Assembly (NCBI GenBank): GCA_012862575.1
Contig: BLSF01000035.1
Location: 400,965-464,964 of the forward strand
Length of the DNA stretch: 64,000 bases
Direction: 5' to 3'
Origin: Parietichytrium sp. I65-24A
Taxonomy: Eukaryota; Sar; Bigyra; Thraustochytrida; Thraustochytriidae
Positions 21,071 to 31,259 of the stretch are shown piece by piece. Made by a program: the position numbers and the translations under genes. Numbering within the stretch: the stretch's first letter is position 1; each line of letters begins with the position of its first letter. The notes beneath the pieces were generated by a model. The model was given only the letters and a program-made list of their open reading frames with translations, was not told the origin of the DNA and did no database searches.

Positions 21071-21762
21071 TTCGCACAGAACACGTCAAACCACACGAAC
21101 TGCTTGGCGAGGTCCTTGCCTTCGTAGTACTTTAGCAACGAGTCCACCAGCTCTGGAAAGCAACTCTTGCGCGCCTGGCTCAGAAAGGCGCCTTGGAACC
21201 GCTTGCCAACATCCGCCTGTTCCATGATATCCAGGTAGAACAGCTTTTCGTCGCGCGTGTCTTCCAGGACGACGTACTCGCACACATCCTCGATGGTCCA
21301 ATGGGCCCGTGATTTTGGCGCGAGAGGTGCGTCCTTTGGTGCTGTAAATACACCGATGTATGCTGCTCGACAGCTGAGGTTGCCGTTGCCGAGTTTCCGC
21401 TTGACACGCACAGAGCATCCCTCCGCAATCTCCTTTATATCGCCCTTGATAGTTTTGACCTTGAAGGATTCTGTGGCGACCAAGAGCTCAACATCCTTCA
21501 CCAACACCTCGTTTAGCAGCTGCTCCTTGAGCTCCTTGAGAAACCGCACCGAGACGCCGCTGTACCGCACGACCTTGTTGTCCTCTGGACCATTCCTCAG
21601 GGACTTGCTTTCGACTCCCATCAACCTCATGCTGACCCGCTTGACACTATTGCGCGCGCCGCTGAATCGTTTGGCGATGCCGCTGCTCGTTCGCCTGCTC
21701 AGGCTTGCCTTGCCACCGTCTGCCATCCTCGTCTTCGTTGCCATCGTTTCCATCGTTGCCAT
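21071..21762 (-). CDS. Unrecognised protein, 5' part only (cut by gap)
   Basis: The first about 230 residues of a protein whose remainder falls in the gap. It begins with a basic, serine-rich leader and continues with a regular alpha/beta-looking sequence (KVVRYSGVSVRFLKELKEQLL, then AHWTIEDVCEYVVLEDTRDE). The last residues before the gap read KQFVWFDVFCA. Large protist families carry a motif of the form W-F-D-x-F-x-x-N-Q at such a place; this resemblance is from memory and rests on few residues. The next residues, which would decide it, are missing. The ATG at 21762 is one of four close in-frame candidates (21762, 21753, 21744, 21726). Confidence 0.6.
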
Positions 21763-22630
21763 CGGCTTCGCGTGTTCCGCGTGCTTCGTTGACTTCTCTG
21801 ACTCGTTCGTTCTTGGTTTGCACGTCAACCAGAGAGTTGTCAGGCACAGAGTCACCAAAAGTGACTAATTTGATGAAAGCTTTCTCACAAGACTGGTCCT
21901 GAAGATCAACATTAAGTAATTAAACTGTACATATCTCTCTGCTTCGAGTATAATGAATGGCTCAAACCTTAATCAGTTTGTGTACGTAGTGTGCACACCC
22001 AAGTATGGAAGACGTACGAACACTTACTGCACACGTCTAAATGCACTTCTTTTAAACACTATTAACAAAACTGCTATACACTATTACCAACAGCGGTACT
22101 AGTGCAGTACTCTTCTGTCGACGCTCAAGTTACTACACAACGTTCGTCCTCCTAAGGTATTTGCAGATCCTCTTGCCCCACATATATTCCCGATACTGCT
22201 AGTAGGCGACAAGCTATTGGCTTCTTTCCTTTCCCCTTTCTCCCCGCTCCCTCAAACTCGCTCTCACTTGCGAGTCTTCGTCTTCAGTAGGTTGTGAGAC
22301 TCTACAGGTTCACCGAGTTGGTTTGCGCTACTTAGTGCCTGAGTGAAGACAGGGGGGCAGAATCTGGGGTCCCTCTCCGCCAAGTTCTCTGCGACGGCTC
22401 CAAAAGCGATGACAAGCTCCCACCCGTCCGCCAGGATACCAGTACCTTCACGGTACGTGCCTCCGAGCCTCTGAGTCTTGCGAGTCTAACGCACAGTCGA
22501 ACGCCATCTCGCTCGTAGCCGACTTCTTACGCATATCGCAAGCAAGCTTATGTGTGCACTGACATATTGCGAGTTGGTAATACTCATTTTATTAAACTGA
22601 TTCATCTACACCGGTGCTTACTTGCGCTCA
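21763..22630. other. Intergenic region
   Basis: No gene supported. The sequence is more AT-rich than its neighbours at 21.9-22.2 kb and shows no repeat I can define. Confidence 0.5.
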
Positions 22631-23374
22631 TCACCACGACTGAGGCATGGAGTCTGGGTTTTCGATCATCTCGCGCAGCTCTCCCGCCAGCTTCGCGCCA
22701 AGGCCTTCTCCAGTATGCGATGACGTTCGTGGCGCGGGCATGGAGATCTCGGGGAAGCAAATGTCGTGGGGAGGGATGTTCTCTTTATCTGCCTCGCACT
22801 CCCTGAGAGCGTCTTGCTCGATGGTCTCGTGGCACAGCAGTTCGTAGTCCCAGCTCGGGACTTCACTCGAAGTGCGGATGTGTTCGAGTGCAAGGGATGG
22901 CGGGAACAAGTCGAACTCGGGTGAGAACTCGTTGTCGTCGTCCCCGGCTACCTGGAATGAGGATTGAAAAGGGTGCTGGAGGGGGGTCTGGAAGGAGTGC
23001 TGGAAGGAGTGGTGCAAGTACTCGTGATAGGGCGTGAACGCCACGGGCTCGCGCAGCACGACTGGAAGCGGCGGCGGAGGCGGAGGGGTCTGCTCGACTA
23101 GCACCTCCTCGAGAAGCCGCAACACCTCCTCGTCGACGGGATCGCTCCTGGAGGCGCCCATGCTTGGAGGTTCCCAAGCATGCGATGTTTGCGAGGCTTG
23201 CGAGGTATGCGATACCATTGCGTGCATGGTTTTCTCTGTCGGCTTCCTCCGGAGCGGGAACTCGCTGCGCTTCTCAGCGACGGCAGAGGCGGCAGAGGCG
23301 GCAGCGGCTGCAGCGAATGAGACGCGGAGACCTTTCCCCGGGGCACTGGACAAGCACGTGCGTTTGGACAACAT
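22631..23374 (-). CDS. Unrecognised low-complexity protein
   Basis: A 247-residue open frame with ATG at 23374. Features: an alanine run near residues 20-32, a proline run near 95-102, a Phe/His/Gln-rich segment (about 115-140) with repeated SFQ-type units, and an acidic second half with an IEQDALRECEADKENIPP stretch. KENIPP resembles a KEN-box plus proline context, but that is a short match. No signal peptide or membrane segment. High GC and an even codon pattern support real coding. Function unknown; an intrinsically disordered regulator is possible. Confidence 0.55.
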   Translation of the reverse strand: MLSKRTCLSSAPGKGLRVSFAAAAAASAASAVAEKRSEFPLRRKPTEKTMHAMVSHTSQASQTSHAWEPPSMGASRSDPVDEEVLRLLEEVLVEQTPPPPPPLPVVLREPVAFTPYHEYLHHSFQHSFQTPLQHPFQSSFQVAGDDDNEFSPEFDLFPPSLALEHIRTSSEVPSWDYELLCHETIEQDALRECEADKENIPPHDICFPEISMPAPRTSSHTGEGLGAKLAGELREMIENPDSMPQSW

Positions 23375-23863
23375 CTTTGCCTCTCTCTCTCTCTATGTTC
23401 TGTTCCGTTTCCGACTCTGCTCTTTTCTAGCTTTCTTTTCCTTCTTTTGACACGAGCACGAGTGATTCCTTTTCTTCGCGAGCGTTGGTGGTCTGGCCTT
23501 TTGTTCGAGTCATCTGTTTTCTGGTTTCTCTGGTTTTTCTGGTTTTTTCTGGTTTTCTGTTTTCTGGTTTTCTTCTCTCCTGATCTCTGTTTGGGCTCTC
23601 ATCAGTATATCCTAGCCTCGCCCACTTGCACACTAGCCCTCGTGACCCAAAATAGTCATAATAGCCCCAACTAGCCCACTTCACTCCTCCTATGTTTAGC
23701 CCCATAAAAACCCTGGTAGGGCCACTTAGTCGAATCTCGTAGAAGCTGGATATCAAAAAAGCCCCACACCAAGAAAAAAGCCCCTCAGAGCCTCCAACCC
23801 CACACCATCAACGTAACCCCTTACTTAGCGAACTGTATAATAGTCAAATGATGAGGATTGTTA

Positions 23864-25192
23864 TTAGAGCGAGTAGTCGCGAACTTTGGCTGCTGCACAG
23901 AACTCCTCTATCGCCCACGCGTTCACGCCTCGCTCGATCTTCACAGATCCGCCATCGCCCCAATTCTGGCCCCACGAGTTCCGCGCCAGCCAGTACTTGA
24001 CACCGTTCGCCTCCCCATAGCCGTAGAGCACAAGAGCGTGGCCTCCGCCGCTGAAGCTGGTGGTGTACTCTTCCCCGTCCATCTGCGGCCTTGCGACATA
24101 GCCTTTGGTGATGAGATCAGAGTAATCTCCCCAGAGGCTGGTCTTCTTGAGCGACCACGCGGGCCCGGAGCCGTCGTTCCGCTTGTAGTACGAGAGCCCG
24201 CAGAGTATTGGCCCGGCCTCAGTGATCTCCTTGAGCATCACTGACTCCCCTGCGATGTGTTTGATGTCGTAGGTCTCCAGCACGGGCTCGAGCGGCGAGC
24301 CATCCACGCACTCGGTGCGCGCGGACTCCTCGAGGCACTGCGTAGTGACAACACTTCCAGGGCAGGACAGGTAGCCGTCCGCTCGCGAAGCACCGCACTC
24401 TGTGTTGCAGTAGGGAGCGTCTCCAGCAAAGTAGGGCACACACGCAAGAGGTGGGACGCCCCTCTCCGCGAGTGTAAAAGCTGCCGTTTGGGAGTTGCCG
24501 TTGCACCTGCCAAAGCTCGTGCTCGTGCACTGTGTTTCGCCTTGGCTGCTGCCCCAGTCCTCGTCCAGGGAGAGGATGTACTGGGGACTCGCGAACCAGG
24601 TGGACACGTCGACGCCAGCGGGGCTGCACGCGGTTTCAGCTGGCGGCAGTTCGCGGTTTTGGTCGAGGAGAAGCTTGTGGTACCGCGCGGAGATGACAGT
24701 GGCACCCGCCACCGCCCAGCAAGAGCCGCATTGGCCCTGGTCGATCGGCGGTGGGAGCAGGGCGGCGAGGTCCAAGGAGCGCAAGTCATTGACCTGATAG
24801 CCAACGGGAAGCGAGTCCTCCACGGGGAGATCGTCGGCGCCGGACCAAGCTGGTGCGAGACCGAGCCGAAGCTCGAGGTTCTCGGCCGAGAAAGGGTGAT
24901 GCCTCACTCCCAGGACGACCAGGGCGACCGCCAATGCGAAGGAGACAAGCAAGAACGTCGCTTTGACGCGCCCGTGCACGTATGACCGAAGCACAGAAGC
25001 GACGGCGAAAACGAGGAGGAGAGCGCTCACGAGCAAGTAGAACCACCAGACACCAGAGGAGACCCGGATGGCGAACGCCTCGGTGGTGAAGAACCAGAAG
25101 CCGAGCGCGATGATGCCAGCCACGAGGCCAAGCAATAGCAACGTGGGTCCCAGTTCGCTCCTCGCGAATGCGATGGCACCCCCGCTCGGCAT
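23864..25192 (-). CDS. Membrane-anchored papain-family (C1) cysteine protease
   Basis: A 442-residue protein. Residues 1-100 hold three hydrophobic segments (about 15-35, 48-68, 78-96) instead of a usual signal peptide and propeptide. A full papain domain follows: the QGQCGSCW active site with catalytic Cys158, His385 in [12 protein letters not shown] and Asn405 in [16 protein letters not shown]. Many cysteines between 189 and 296 suggest disulfides, so the domain should lie on the luminal or outer side of a membrane. Papain-type proteases fused to membrane segments occur in protists and in large DNA viruses. It is the first gene of the unusual block that runs to about 52 kb. The ATG at 25192 is the only sensible start. 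Confidence 0.92.
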   Translation of the reverse strand: MPSGGAIAFARSELGPTLLLLGLVAGIIALGFWFFTTEAFAIRVSSGVWWFYLLVSALLLVFAVASVLRSYVHGRVKATFLLVSFALAVALVVLGVRHHPFSAENLELRLGLAPAWSGADDLPVEDSLPVGYQVNDLRSLDLAALLPPPIDQGQCGSCWAVAGATVISARYHKLLLDQNRELPPAETACSPAGVDVSTWFASPQYILSLDEDWGSSQGETQCTSTSFGRCNGNSQTAAFTLAERGVPPLACVPYFAGDAPYCNTECGASRADGYLSCPGSVVTTQCLEESARTECVDGSPLEPVLETYDIKHIAGESVMLKEITEAGPILCGLSYYKRNDGSGPAWSLKKTSLWGDYSDLITKGYVARPQMDGEEYTTSFSGGGHALVLYGYGEANGVKYWLARNSWGQNWGDGGSVKIERGVNAWAIEEFCAAAKVRDYSL

Positions 25193-25448
25193 TCTCTCGC
25201 GCTCCTCCCCCTTGCTTCTCGGTGCTCTGTTAACAGGATTTCTTCACTCTCGTCCTTTCCTATCTCCTCCTCTCCTCTTTTCTTTTCTCTCTTTCCTTTT
25301 CTCTTTCCTCTTTCTTCTATTTTCTTTCTTCACTGGTTTCCTCTGTTTTTCCTCTGTTTTTCCTCTGGTCTCTGCCTCTGCAGCCTACCTCGCATTTTAA
25401 TTTTATTTTCCTTCTCTTCACACCTCGCTCGTGCTCTCGTTTGGCGAC
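25193..25448. other. Pyrimidine-rich spacer
   Basis: The plus strand is rich in TCT and TTTC runs between 25205 and 25380, so the minus-strand leader of the protease gene is purine-rich. The same kind of tract precedes the next gene at 26170-26230. No gene. Confidence 0.5.
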
Positions 25449-26161
25449 TCAGTGAGACAGCGACACCCACGCAGAGCTAGAGGATCTAGATGGATCGGCG
25501 AAGGACGCGCGACCGCCCTCGGTGGCGAGAGGGAAGGTCATCTTCCCGAACATGGACTTCTGCGGCCTAGAGCTGGGGTCCACCATGGTTGGAAACTCCT
25601 TGAGCGCAGCCTCCTGGTGCGGTGCAAAGTCTTGGTTCTCGAACATGGCGAGCCTGACCACGTCCGGACTCACCACGGCGCCGTTGATGTCCACAGGCCG
25701 GATCTGGCCGTCGCCCTTGGTCGCGAACTTGATGTCTGTAATGACTCCCTCGCCAGAAAGCACGCGCTTTCCAGTGCGCAGACTGACAGGACCGGTGCCC
25801 ATGTTTGCGAGCAGCGTGGCGCTGGACGCCGACGACCCCGAGGAGATTCCTGGCCCAAGGTTGGAGACAGGGACAGAGCTGACAGAGCTGACAGAGCTCC
25901 CAGAGCTGCCTGTGCTGCCTGTGCTGCCTGTGGTGCGCGCAGCGCTCGCATTCTCCACAGAAGCAGCAGTAGAGGTATCAGTGCCGTCTCCCGTGCCTCT
26001 CAGGATCACGAACGCAAAGGCAGAGAACACCGCGACGAACGCAATGCCAAGGACGAGGAGCGAATCGAGCGTTGCTCGCTCACGGGCAAGTATTCCCGAG
26101 GACTTGGAGGGAGCATTGCCTGGAATGCATTGCGCCTCGATCTGGCACTTGATGCTCTCAT
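25449..26161 (-). pseudogene. Single-pass membrane protein, paralogue of the 37.4-kb gene, apparently frameshifted near its start
   Basis: The main frame encodes a transmembrane segment (SLLVLGIAFVAVFSAFAFVI), a Ser/Gly/Thr-rich spacer and a conserved module ending VRLAMFENQDFAP. The protein at 37407-38018 has the same order, with VRLAMFENNNFAP. The frame is open up to 26243 but has no in-frame ATG. The only plausible ATG, at 26161, is in another frame that reads a basic leader and would need one single-base shift just before the membrane segment. This is therefore either an old gene with one disabling indel or a sequence error. Function unknown; the shared motif defines a two-member local family. 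Confidence 0.6.
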
Positions 26162-26504
26162 TGCCACACGCTTCCTTTTCTCCTTTTTCTCTTCTTCTTT
26201 TCTCTTTCTCTCTCTTGCTTACTTTACTTGATTTTCCCTCGTTCTATTCTCTCCCCGCTCCCCTGCACGTTTCTGCTTACTCTCTCCCACCACGCAGAGA
26301 TTTTTTCGTTTGAATGGGCTCGAAGTTTCTTACAGGATCGCCAGACCTCTTGACGAGAGAAAGTGGTCGAAAAAGTTGTCAGGTGGGAAAATTTCTCTCC
26401 TTCACTGCAGGAAGACAGCAACCAAATCCCGGACCGCCAACCAAAGAATCGGAAAAGAGAAAAGAGAGAGAGAGAGAGGAAGAAAGACTATACGCTTGGA
26501 GAGA

Positions 26505-27641
26505 ATGGCAATGAAGCGACAGGCACTTCTCGAGGCAAGCCTCAAGGCATTCAAGTCCTCGCTTGAGACGCACCCTCGTGGATACAATGCCCTGGCCGCT
26601 CTTCGCACTGCTCTGACCAAGCAGGAAGACATCAGCCCTGTGACCGTCAACAAGATCCGCATCGTGCAGCAGAAGATGGCCGAGTGCCTCGAGGATGGCA
26701 AGGTGACCCGCCGCCGCGTCCCTGGTACTGGGGAGCGCGTGACAGTGGAGGACACCTACAAGGACACTGCAGAGAACCGCAAGCACGGTCGCGTGGGCCA
26801 GGTGTACACGCGCACCGTCTACAAGGACGCGGTATACGTGGACCACAAGCAGCAGAAGATGCGTCGCAAGAAGGTCAAGCGCTCCGACGACGACAAGCTT
26901 GGCTTCACCAAGCCAGTGCGCCGCAACTTCTGGATCGAGGCAATGGCTCAGGCTAAGGAGAACCTTGGTGCACCGGCATTCGTGGTGGTGCGCAAGGAGG
27001 TGACCGACCCCGCTGACGAGGGCCAGGTGATCGGGCACAGAGTGTACAACGAGGCCTGCCGTATCGTGGATGAGCTTCGCGCACGCGCAGAGGATGCTAA
27101 ACAGGAGCACGAGGCGGAGTTCGAGATTCTGAAGGGTGTCTTCGACCCTGAGGTGGTGGACGCATTCGTGCAAGCTCGCAGCACCCGGGAGTTGAAGAAG
27201 CTGGTGTCGCGCCACGGGTCTGTGGTCCATGAGGCGGTCATGGCCATCAAGTCTGGCGGGGACTGGCAAGCCGCGGCCAAGGAGGCGGAGCTCGCGGACA
27301 GGCAGCGCACCGAGGAGCAGCAGAGGCGCGCGGCGGAGAAGGCCGAGGAGAAGGCTATGCTCCGTGCTGCGGCCAAAGAGGAAGCCAAAGAAGCCGCCCG
27401 CGCTGCAAGGGCTGCTAAGGCGGCGGAGGTGGCCCAGGCGAAAGAACTTGCCCGCGCAGCCAAGGCAGCGGCAGCGCTAGCAGCCAAGGCGGCGGCCAAG
27501 GCAGCGGCTAAGGCAGCGGCAGCGGCCGCGAAGAAGACGGCTCGTAGCAGCAGCAGCAGCAGCAGCACCGAGAAGGCCCACAAGCGCCCACGCAAGCGCG
27601 TGCGTATGGAGGAGCCACAACAGGAGCCACAGGCAGTTTAA
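26505..27641 (+). CDS. Basic, alanine-rich, probably DNA-binding nuclear or virion protein
   Basis: A 378-residue protein. Residues 1-100 are a compact alpha/beta-looking part. The centre has a basic patch (KMRRKKVKRSDDDK) followed by GFTKPVRRNFWIEAMAQAKE and LGAPAFVVV...VYNEACRIVDEL. A tryptophan, an LG-x-x-x-F stretch and a late tyrosine-helix in this order recall short modules common in large DNA viruses; that comparison is from memory. The last third is an Ala/Lys/Glu helix like the tail of histone H1, then a serine run and a nuclear-localisation-type KRPRKRVRM end. Codons are strongly GC-biased. No membrane segment. Probable role: chromatin or genome packing. Confidence 0.75.
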   Translation: MAMKRQALLEASLKAFKSSLETHPRGYNALAALRTALTKQEDISPVTVNKIRIVQQKMAECLEDGKVTRRRVPGTGERVTVEDTYKDTAENRKHGRVGQVYTRTVYKDAVYVDHKQQKMRRKKVKRSDDDKLGFTKPVRRNFWIEAMAQAKENLGAPAFVVVRKEVTDPADEGQVIGHRVYNEACRIVDELRARAEDAKQEHEAEFEILKGVFDPEVVDAFVQARSTRELKKLVSRHGSVVHEAVMAIKSGGDWQAAAKEAELADRQRTEEQQRRAAEKAEEKAMLRAAAKEEAKEAARAARAAKAAEVAQAKELARAAKAAAALAAKAAAKAAAKAAAAAAKKTARSSSSSSSTEKAHKRPRKRVRMEEPQQEPQAV

Positions 27642-27687
27642 AAACAAGTCGATCAATCGATTTTTATTTTTTATTTTTTGTAATTGT

Positions 27688-27703
27688 AATTGTAATTACA
27701 ATT
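27688..27703. repeat. Perfect 16-base palindrome after the basic protein gene
   Basis: AATTGTAATTACAATT is its own reverse complement and lies 47 bases after the stop codon at 27641, within an AT-rich 3' region. It could form a hairpin in the 3' untranslated RNA. Function not known. Confidence 0.6.
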
Positions 27704-27975
27704 TGGAACAACAGCAGCAGCAGTTGGGAATGTAAACAGCGACATTTCCAAGGATATTTCTTGGTCGCTGGCGTCAGCTTGATCTATAGTTGATATGATG
27801 ACGCAATTTAGTCAAGGCACCCTCCCGACAAATGCAATATCCTCTACTGTATTTTCGAATAGGCCCTACGATAGTGTCTACTATAGCCAGCTAGTAGTAC
27901 AGCTACAGGGTCCAAGTAAGAGAAGAATTTTCCTGGAATGACTGGTACTGGATACCTGGTATCTGGTCTCTGGCA

Positions 27976-28045
27976 CAGAGAGAGAAGAGAAGAGAAGAGA
28001 AGAGAAGAGAAGAGAAGAGAAGAGAAGAGAAGAGAAGAGAAGAGA
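27976..28045. repeat. Pentanucleotide satellite (AGAGA/AGAAG)n
   Basis: About 14 copies of a five-base purine unit. It creates open frames in all phases, which should not be read as genes. Confidence 0.9.
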
Positions 28046-28048
28046 GCA

Positions 28049-28381
28049 ATGGAGCATAGCTGGAGCCACTTGCACACCGTGGTAGCCCTCCTAGGCTTGG
28101 TACCTTTGCATCGGGGTGGCGTCGGCGGTGTATTGGGTAAAGACGCAATGCGCGAACGGATCTCTGGAGGAGTGCGAGGCGGCGGCGGCGGAGGAGTGCG
28201 GCCGGGGGCGATCGACACCGCGGAGGGTTGCAGCGCTTTCGTAAACTCGGTGGAGCCGTGCTATTGCTCCAAGTGTCGGTTTTGCCTGGCGTCGTGGCAG
28301 CGAAGCCACTACGACAAGAGTGCTGACGAGAGGATGGCTCTCTGCGTGAATCAAATGGATCAGATGGATCAAACATTATGA
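28049..28381 (+). CDS. Possible small secreted protein with a cysteine cluster
   Basis: A 110-codon frame starting right after the satellite. It begins with a hydrophobic stretch (HTVVALLGLVPL), has a glycine run and a CYCSKCRFC cluster near the C-terminus. GC-rich codons make accidental openness likely, and no homologue is recognised. Its last four bases overlap the stop of the minus-strand remnant at 28376. Weak call. Confidence 0.25.
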   Translation: MEHSWSHLHTVVALLGLVPLHRGGVGGVLGKDAMRERISGGVRGGGGGGVRPGAIDTAEGCSAFVNSVEPCYCSKCRFCLASWQRSHYDKSADERMALCVNQMDQMDQTL

Positions 28382-28728
28382 ACCCGACCTGGCTTTCCGC
28401 CAGGACGAGAGGAAGACGAGGATGAGGACGGCCGCGGCGACCGCTGCCCAGAAGAGGATGGAGCTGCCGGCCGTTGCCGCGAGGGTAGTGGAGCCGGAGG
28501 ACCCAGAGGAGTTGTGTTCGTGTTTTGTGGATGCTTCGTTCTGGGCACCGTGTTCCGCGAGAGCACATCGATGTACATCGACCCGGTCCGCGGTATCATG
28601 GTCGGGCCCGTCGGAACACTGTTGTCCGCATGGATCTCGGTGCAGGTGACGGCCCTGACTGCTCTCGTCACAGGAGAACAGGCGCTGCTCGCGCCGATGA
28701 AGTTCGATGCCCCTTTATCTGCTCCCAT
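28376..28728 (-). pseudogene. Tail-anchored small membrane protein, apparently frameshifted
   Basis: From the ATG at 28728 one frame reads a protein-like sequence (GADKGASNFIGASSAC ... TGSMYIDVLSRNT). The strongest signal in the 3' half is in a different frame: a Ser/Gly/Thr spacer, then a clean hydrophobic anchor (SSILFWAAVAAAVLILVFLS), a basic WRKAR and a stop at 28376. The layout spacer-anchor-basic tail-stop is shared by other genes of this block. One indel near 28540-28570 would connect the frames. Either a decayed gene or a sequence error. Confidence 0.5.
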
Positions 28729-28788
28729 CCGTGCCTCAGGATGACTAGTACTAGTAGTAAGGATTTTTAACGCCTTTCGTGTAAGCAA

Positions 28789-29782
28789 GGCTATAGCCTC
28801 TTAACCCAACGCCATGAACCTCTAACCTTTTACGCGCAAGCGATAAGATAAGAAAACAACGGAATTCTTCCCTCACGTTTGAGATTTTGTGGCAAGTGCA
28901 TGGGGCAAGAGGCGTTAGCATTTTATTGGTCTATTGTGAGGGCCTACATTTGTTGAAATTCCTGCCCTATAGCTACGGCATCGACACTTCATGAAGGACA
29001 TCTCTACTAGTAGCACCCCTTCATTCACCATCAGTTCTTATTTGACAGTGAGCATGAACTTGCTTTCAAGGTGAGACAATGGTGCAAAGGCGTAGACTTG
29101 GGAGATTTGTTCTGGTGAGAGTAATAACGCCGTGACAATAAATAATCCGGCGCAAAGTTTCACCAACTCACCACATCATAACCTCCGCTTGATAAAAGAA
29201 AATAAGGTAAAGAGTTGAGTCCATAATAAGGGAGCGCTGGTTTGGACTCAACTGAACTTTATTGAGTCAGAAAATTTAAATGATAGAATAATATTCCTTC
29301 GAAAGTACCCAGGCGAACACCAAGAGGAAAAACACGGGGGGCTCAGAATTCAAGATCCTGGCTAGCGGTAACTACTTGGTTTGGAGCGTCGATGGATCCG
29401 TTTCAACATAAACCATCATGATGATCATGATGCGCTAATTATTTTAGTTTGATGAAATCGACCGAACGGAAAGCTTATTCCGCCTGAGAGCCAGCGACGC
29501 AACGCAATGCTTCGCCATGCCTTGTCCGTTGAAATTTGTTGAGATTGACTGCGAGTATCTGAGTTGACGCAGTTATGATTGGGAGAAGCTGCCATCCCTC
29601 TTGCACGCATATGGTTGCATACATCAAGTTGACTCTAACCTAACCTAAAATGGCATGCGTTTAAAATCGATGCGACCTTGAATCTCCGCAGTTCGGCAGA
29701 CCCAAAACACTTTGCACTTGCCTGACTTTTGCTTCGAGTTTCTTCCGTGCTAGGAGGTCCAGAGATATCACCACGTAGAAAA
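28789..29782. other. Intergenic region, no gene supported
   Basis: AT-rich spacer without a convincing open frame. Its last 100 bases are the likely promoter of the secreted-protein gene that starts at 29783. Confidence 0.5.
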
Positions 29783-30424
29783 ATGCAACTATCGCACCAA
29801 GCTCTCACCGTGGCAGTCCTGATATGCGTTCCCTGGGGCTCAAACGCAGCGAACGTAGTTGTCGGAGCTGAAGAATACGAGTATCTTGGAGCCGGAGTGT
29901 GTGCGGACGCTACCGGAAAAATATTTGATCTTCTTGACTTCAGCAAGAGAACTGTCGAAGAGTGTGCGAATATGACATCATCTCTCCTTGAATATGGGGC
30001 AATTGGATTCACTGTCGACGAAACGAAAGAGTGTTATGTCGGGTTTCCCGACGGCATTGCTGAAAATCTTGAAGTTGGCCAAATTGGCTTTTACGAATAC
30101 GGAGGCGTTGGAGGTGTTGTGACTGCTCAGAACATTCAGTTCAAAGACATGTACACTTGCTACGCGTACATGACCTTGGCACCCACAGCGTCGCCAACAC
30201 TAAAGCCCACCAGTTCGCCAACCACCAAGTCACCAACAGTGGAACCAACAGTCACGCCCACCAAGTCACCAACAGCAGCGCAAACATCGGGAATCGATCC
30301 ACTCTCAAGCAACTCTACCGATATCCTGTCTGATCTTCTGAGCTCGGGTCACAACCTGCAGCCACCTTTGATAGTATTAATTTCGCTGTTTCGTGCTCTC
30401 CTGCAACTGGTTGAGCAATGGTAA
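29783..30424 (+). CDS. Small secreted apple-like protein with Pro-Thr linker
   Basis: A 213-residue protein: signal peptide (about residues 1-22, cleavage after SNA), then one cysteine-bearing module (GAGVCADATGKIFDL, VEECANMTS, CYVGFPDG, MYTCYAYM). This order resembles the apple-like module of the 18.3-kb gene. A linker of PTASPT and SPTTKSPT units follows, then a C-terminal hydrophobic segment (LIVLISLFRALLQL) that may be a GPI signal or an anchor. Probable cell-surface protein. The longer frame starts 18 codons earlier without a signal peptide, so the ATG at 29783 was chosen. Confidence 0.7.
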   Translation: MQLSHQALTVAVLICVPWGSNAANVVVGAEEYEYLGAGVCADATGKIFDLLDFSKRTVEECANMTSSLLEYGAIGFTVDETKECYVGFPDGIAENLEVGQIGFYEYGGVGGVVTAQNIQFKDMYTCYAYMTLAPTASPTLKPTSSPTTKSPTVEPTVTPTKSPTAAQTSGIDPLSSNSTDILSDLLSSGHNLQPPLIVLISLFRALLQLVEQW

Positions 30425-30608
30425 TTGGGCCTTTTTCAGCCTGTTGAGGTTGCTATATTGGAAACAGCCCTGGGAAAGCTGTTGGAAAAATGCGAACTGC
30501 TTCCCTTCGAAACTTCCTGGCACTCGAGGCTTAGGATAGGTTGTAGTTTAGTTTAGGATTTCGATAAATTATTCGAGAAAGAGAGGAAAAACGAATTTGC
30601 TTCATTTG
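30425..30608. other. Short convergent spacer
   Basis: 3' ends of the 29.8-kb gene and of the 30.6-kb remnant face each other here. Nothing else seen. Confidence 0.5.
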
Positions 30609-31208
30609 TTAGTTGGCTTCGCGAAAAACAACGAGCGCTACACGTAGTCCAGCATCATCATGGTCCCCCTCCTCCAGGTGGCGAAAGTATGCCACTGCCT
30701 CTCGAAGGTCATCAGCACGCATTCGCGGAAGCGAAAGCTCGTTCAGAATTTCTTCTAGCGTTTCGGGTCTCGCCGGACGAGATCTTCCAACCGCTCGGCA
30801 CCATGCTCCTCAAAGGGGTCCTATTGGCGCGAAGATGCTGAGGAGGCGCCAAGAGTGGCACTTTCAGTCCCTTCATGCCGCGGACGGCGTCGTTGCGCAT
30901 CGCCTCCCCGCCGCCGTAATTTGCGATGTGGCCGTCTTTCTCACACTCGTTGCTGTAAATAACAGACGTCACTGCCTCCAGAGCAGCAGCGAGTTGCAAG
31001 CTGTGATTCCATTTTTTAATTCGTTTCGCCACGAGTTCTTGTCCGTTTCGTAGAGCTATTAAAGACGGGTGCTCTCGATCTCATCGACTGGAGAGAATAC
31101 CTGGACCGGCCAGATCAGGACGAAGAAACCAAAGGCACACACGAAGCCTAGCGACCGAAGCACGATGGACAAGGAACGGCTATACACGAACGCAGCGAGC
31201 AAGAGCAT
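30609..31208 (-). pseudogene. Remnant of a membrane protein gene with several frameshifts
   Basis: Protein-like segments follow each other in order but in different frames. Two hydrophobic helices (VMLLLAAFVYSRS and LGFVCAFGFFVLIWPVQVF) end at a stop at 31059. A second frame continues with LRNGQELVAKRIKKWNHS and ECEKDGHIANYGGG. A third reads DPFEEHGAERLEDLVRRDP. A fourth ends ETLEEILNEL...EEGDHDDAGLRVALVVFREAN with a stop at 30609. At least three indels or one extra intron set would be needed to join them. The frame of the first part is open into the heptamer satellite at 31260-31416 and has no good start. Most likely a decayed gene of about 200 residues. Confidence 0.6.
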
Positions 31209-31259
31209 AACGAATCCCGTCGCCGCGACACACCCCCATGCGAACTCGTCTGGATTGCG

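Noticed and set aside
20065-21089. Long frame continuing through the gap to 20065
   Set aside because: The frame is open only because unknown bases have no stops; the part left of the gap is not protein-like.
24257-24985. 242-codon plus-strand frame
   Set aside because: Antisense shadow of the papain-like protease, caused by GC-rich codons.
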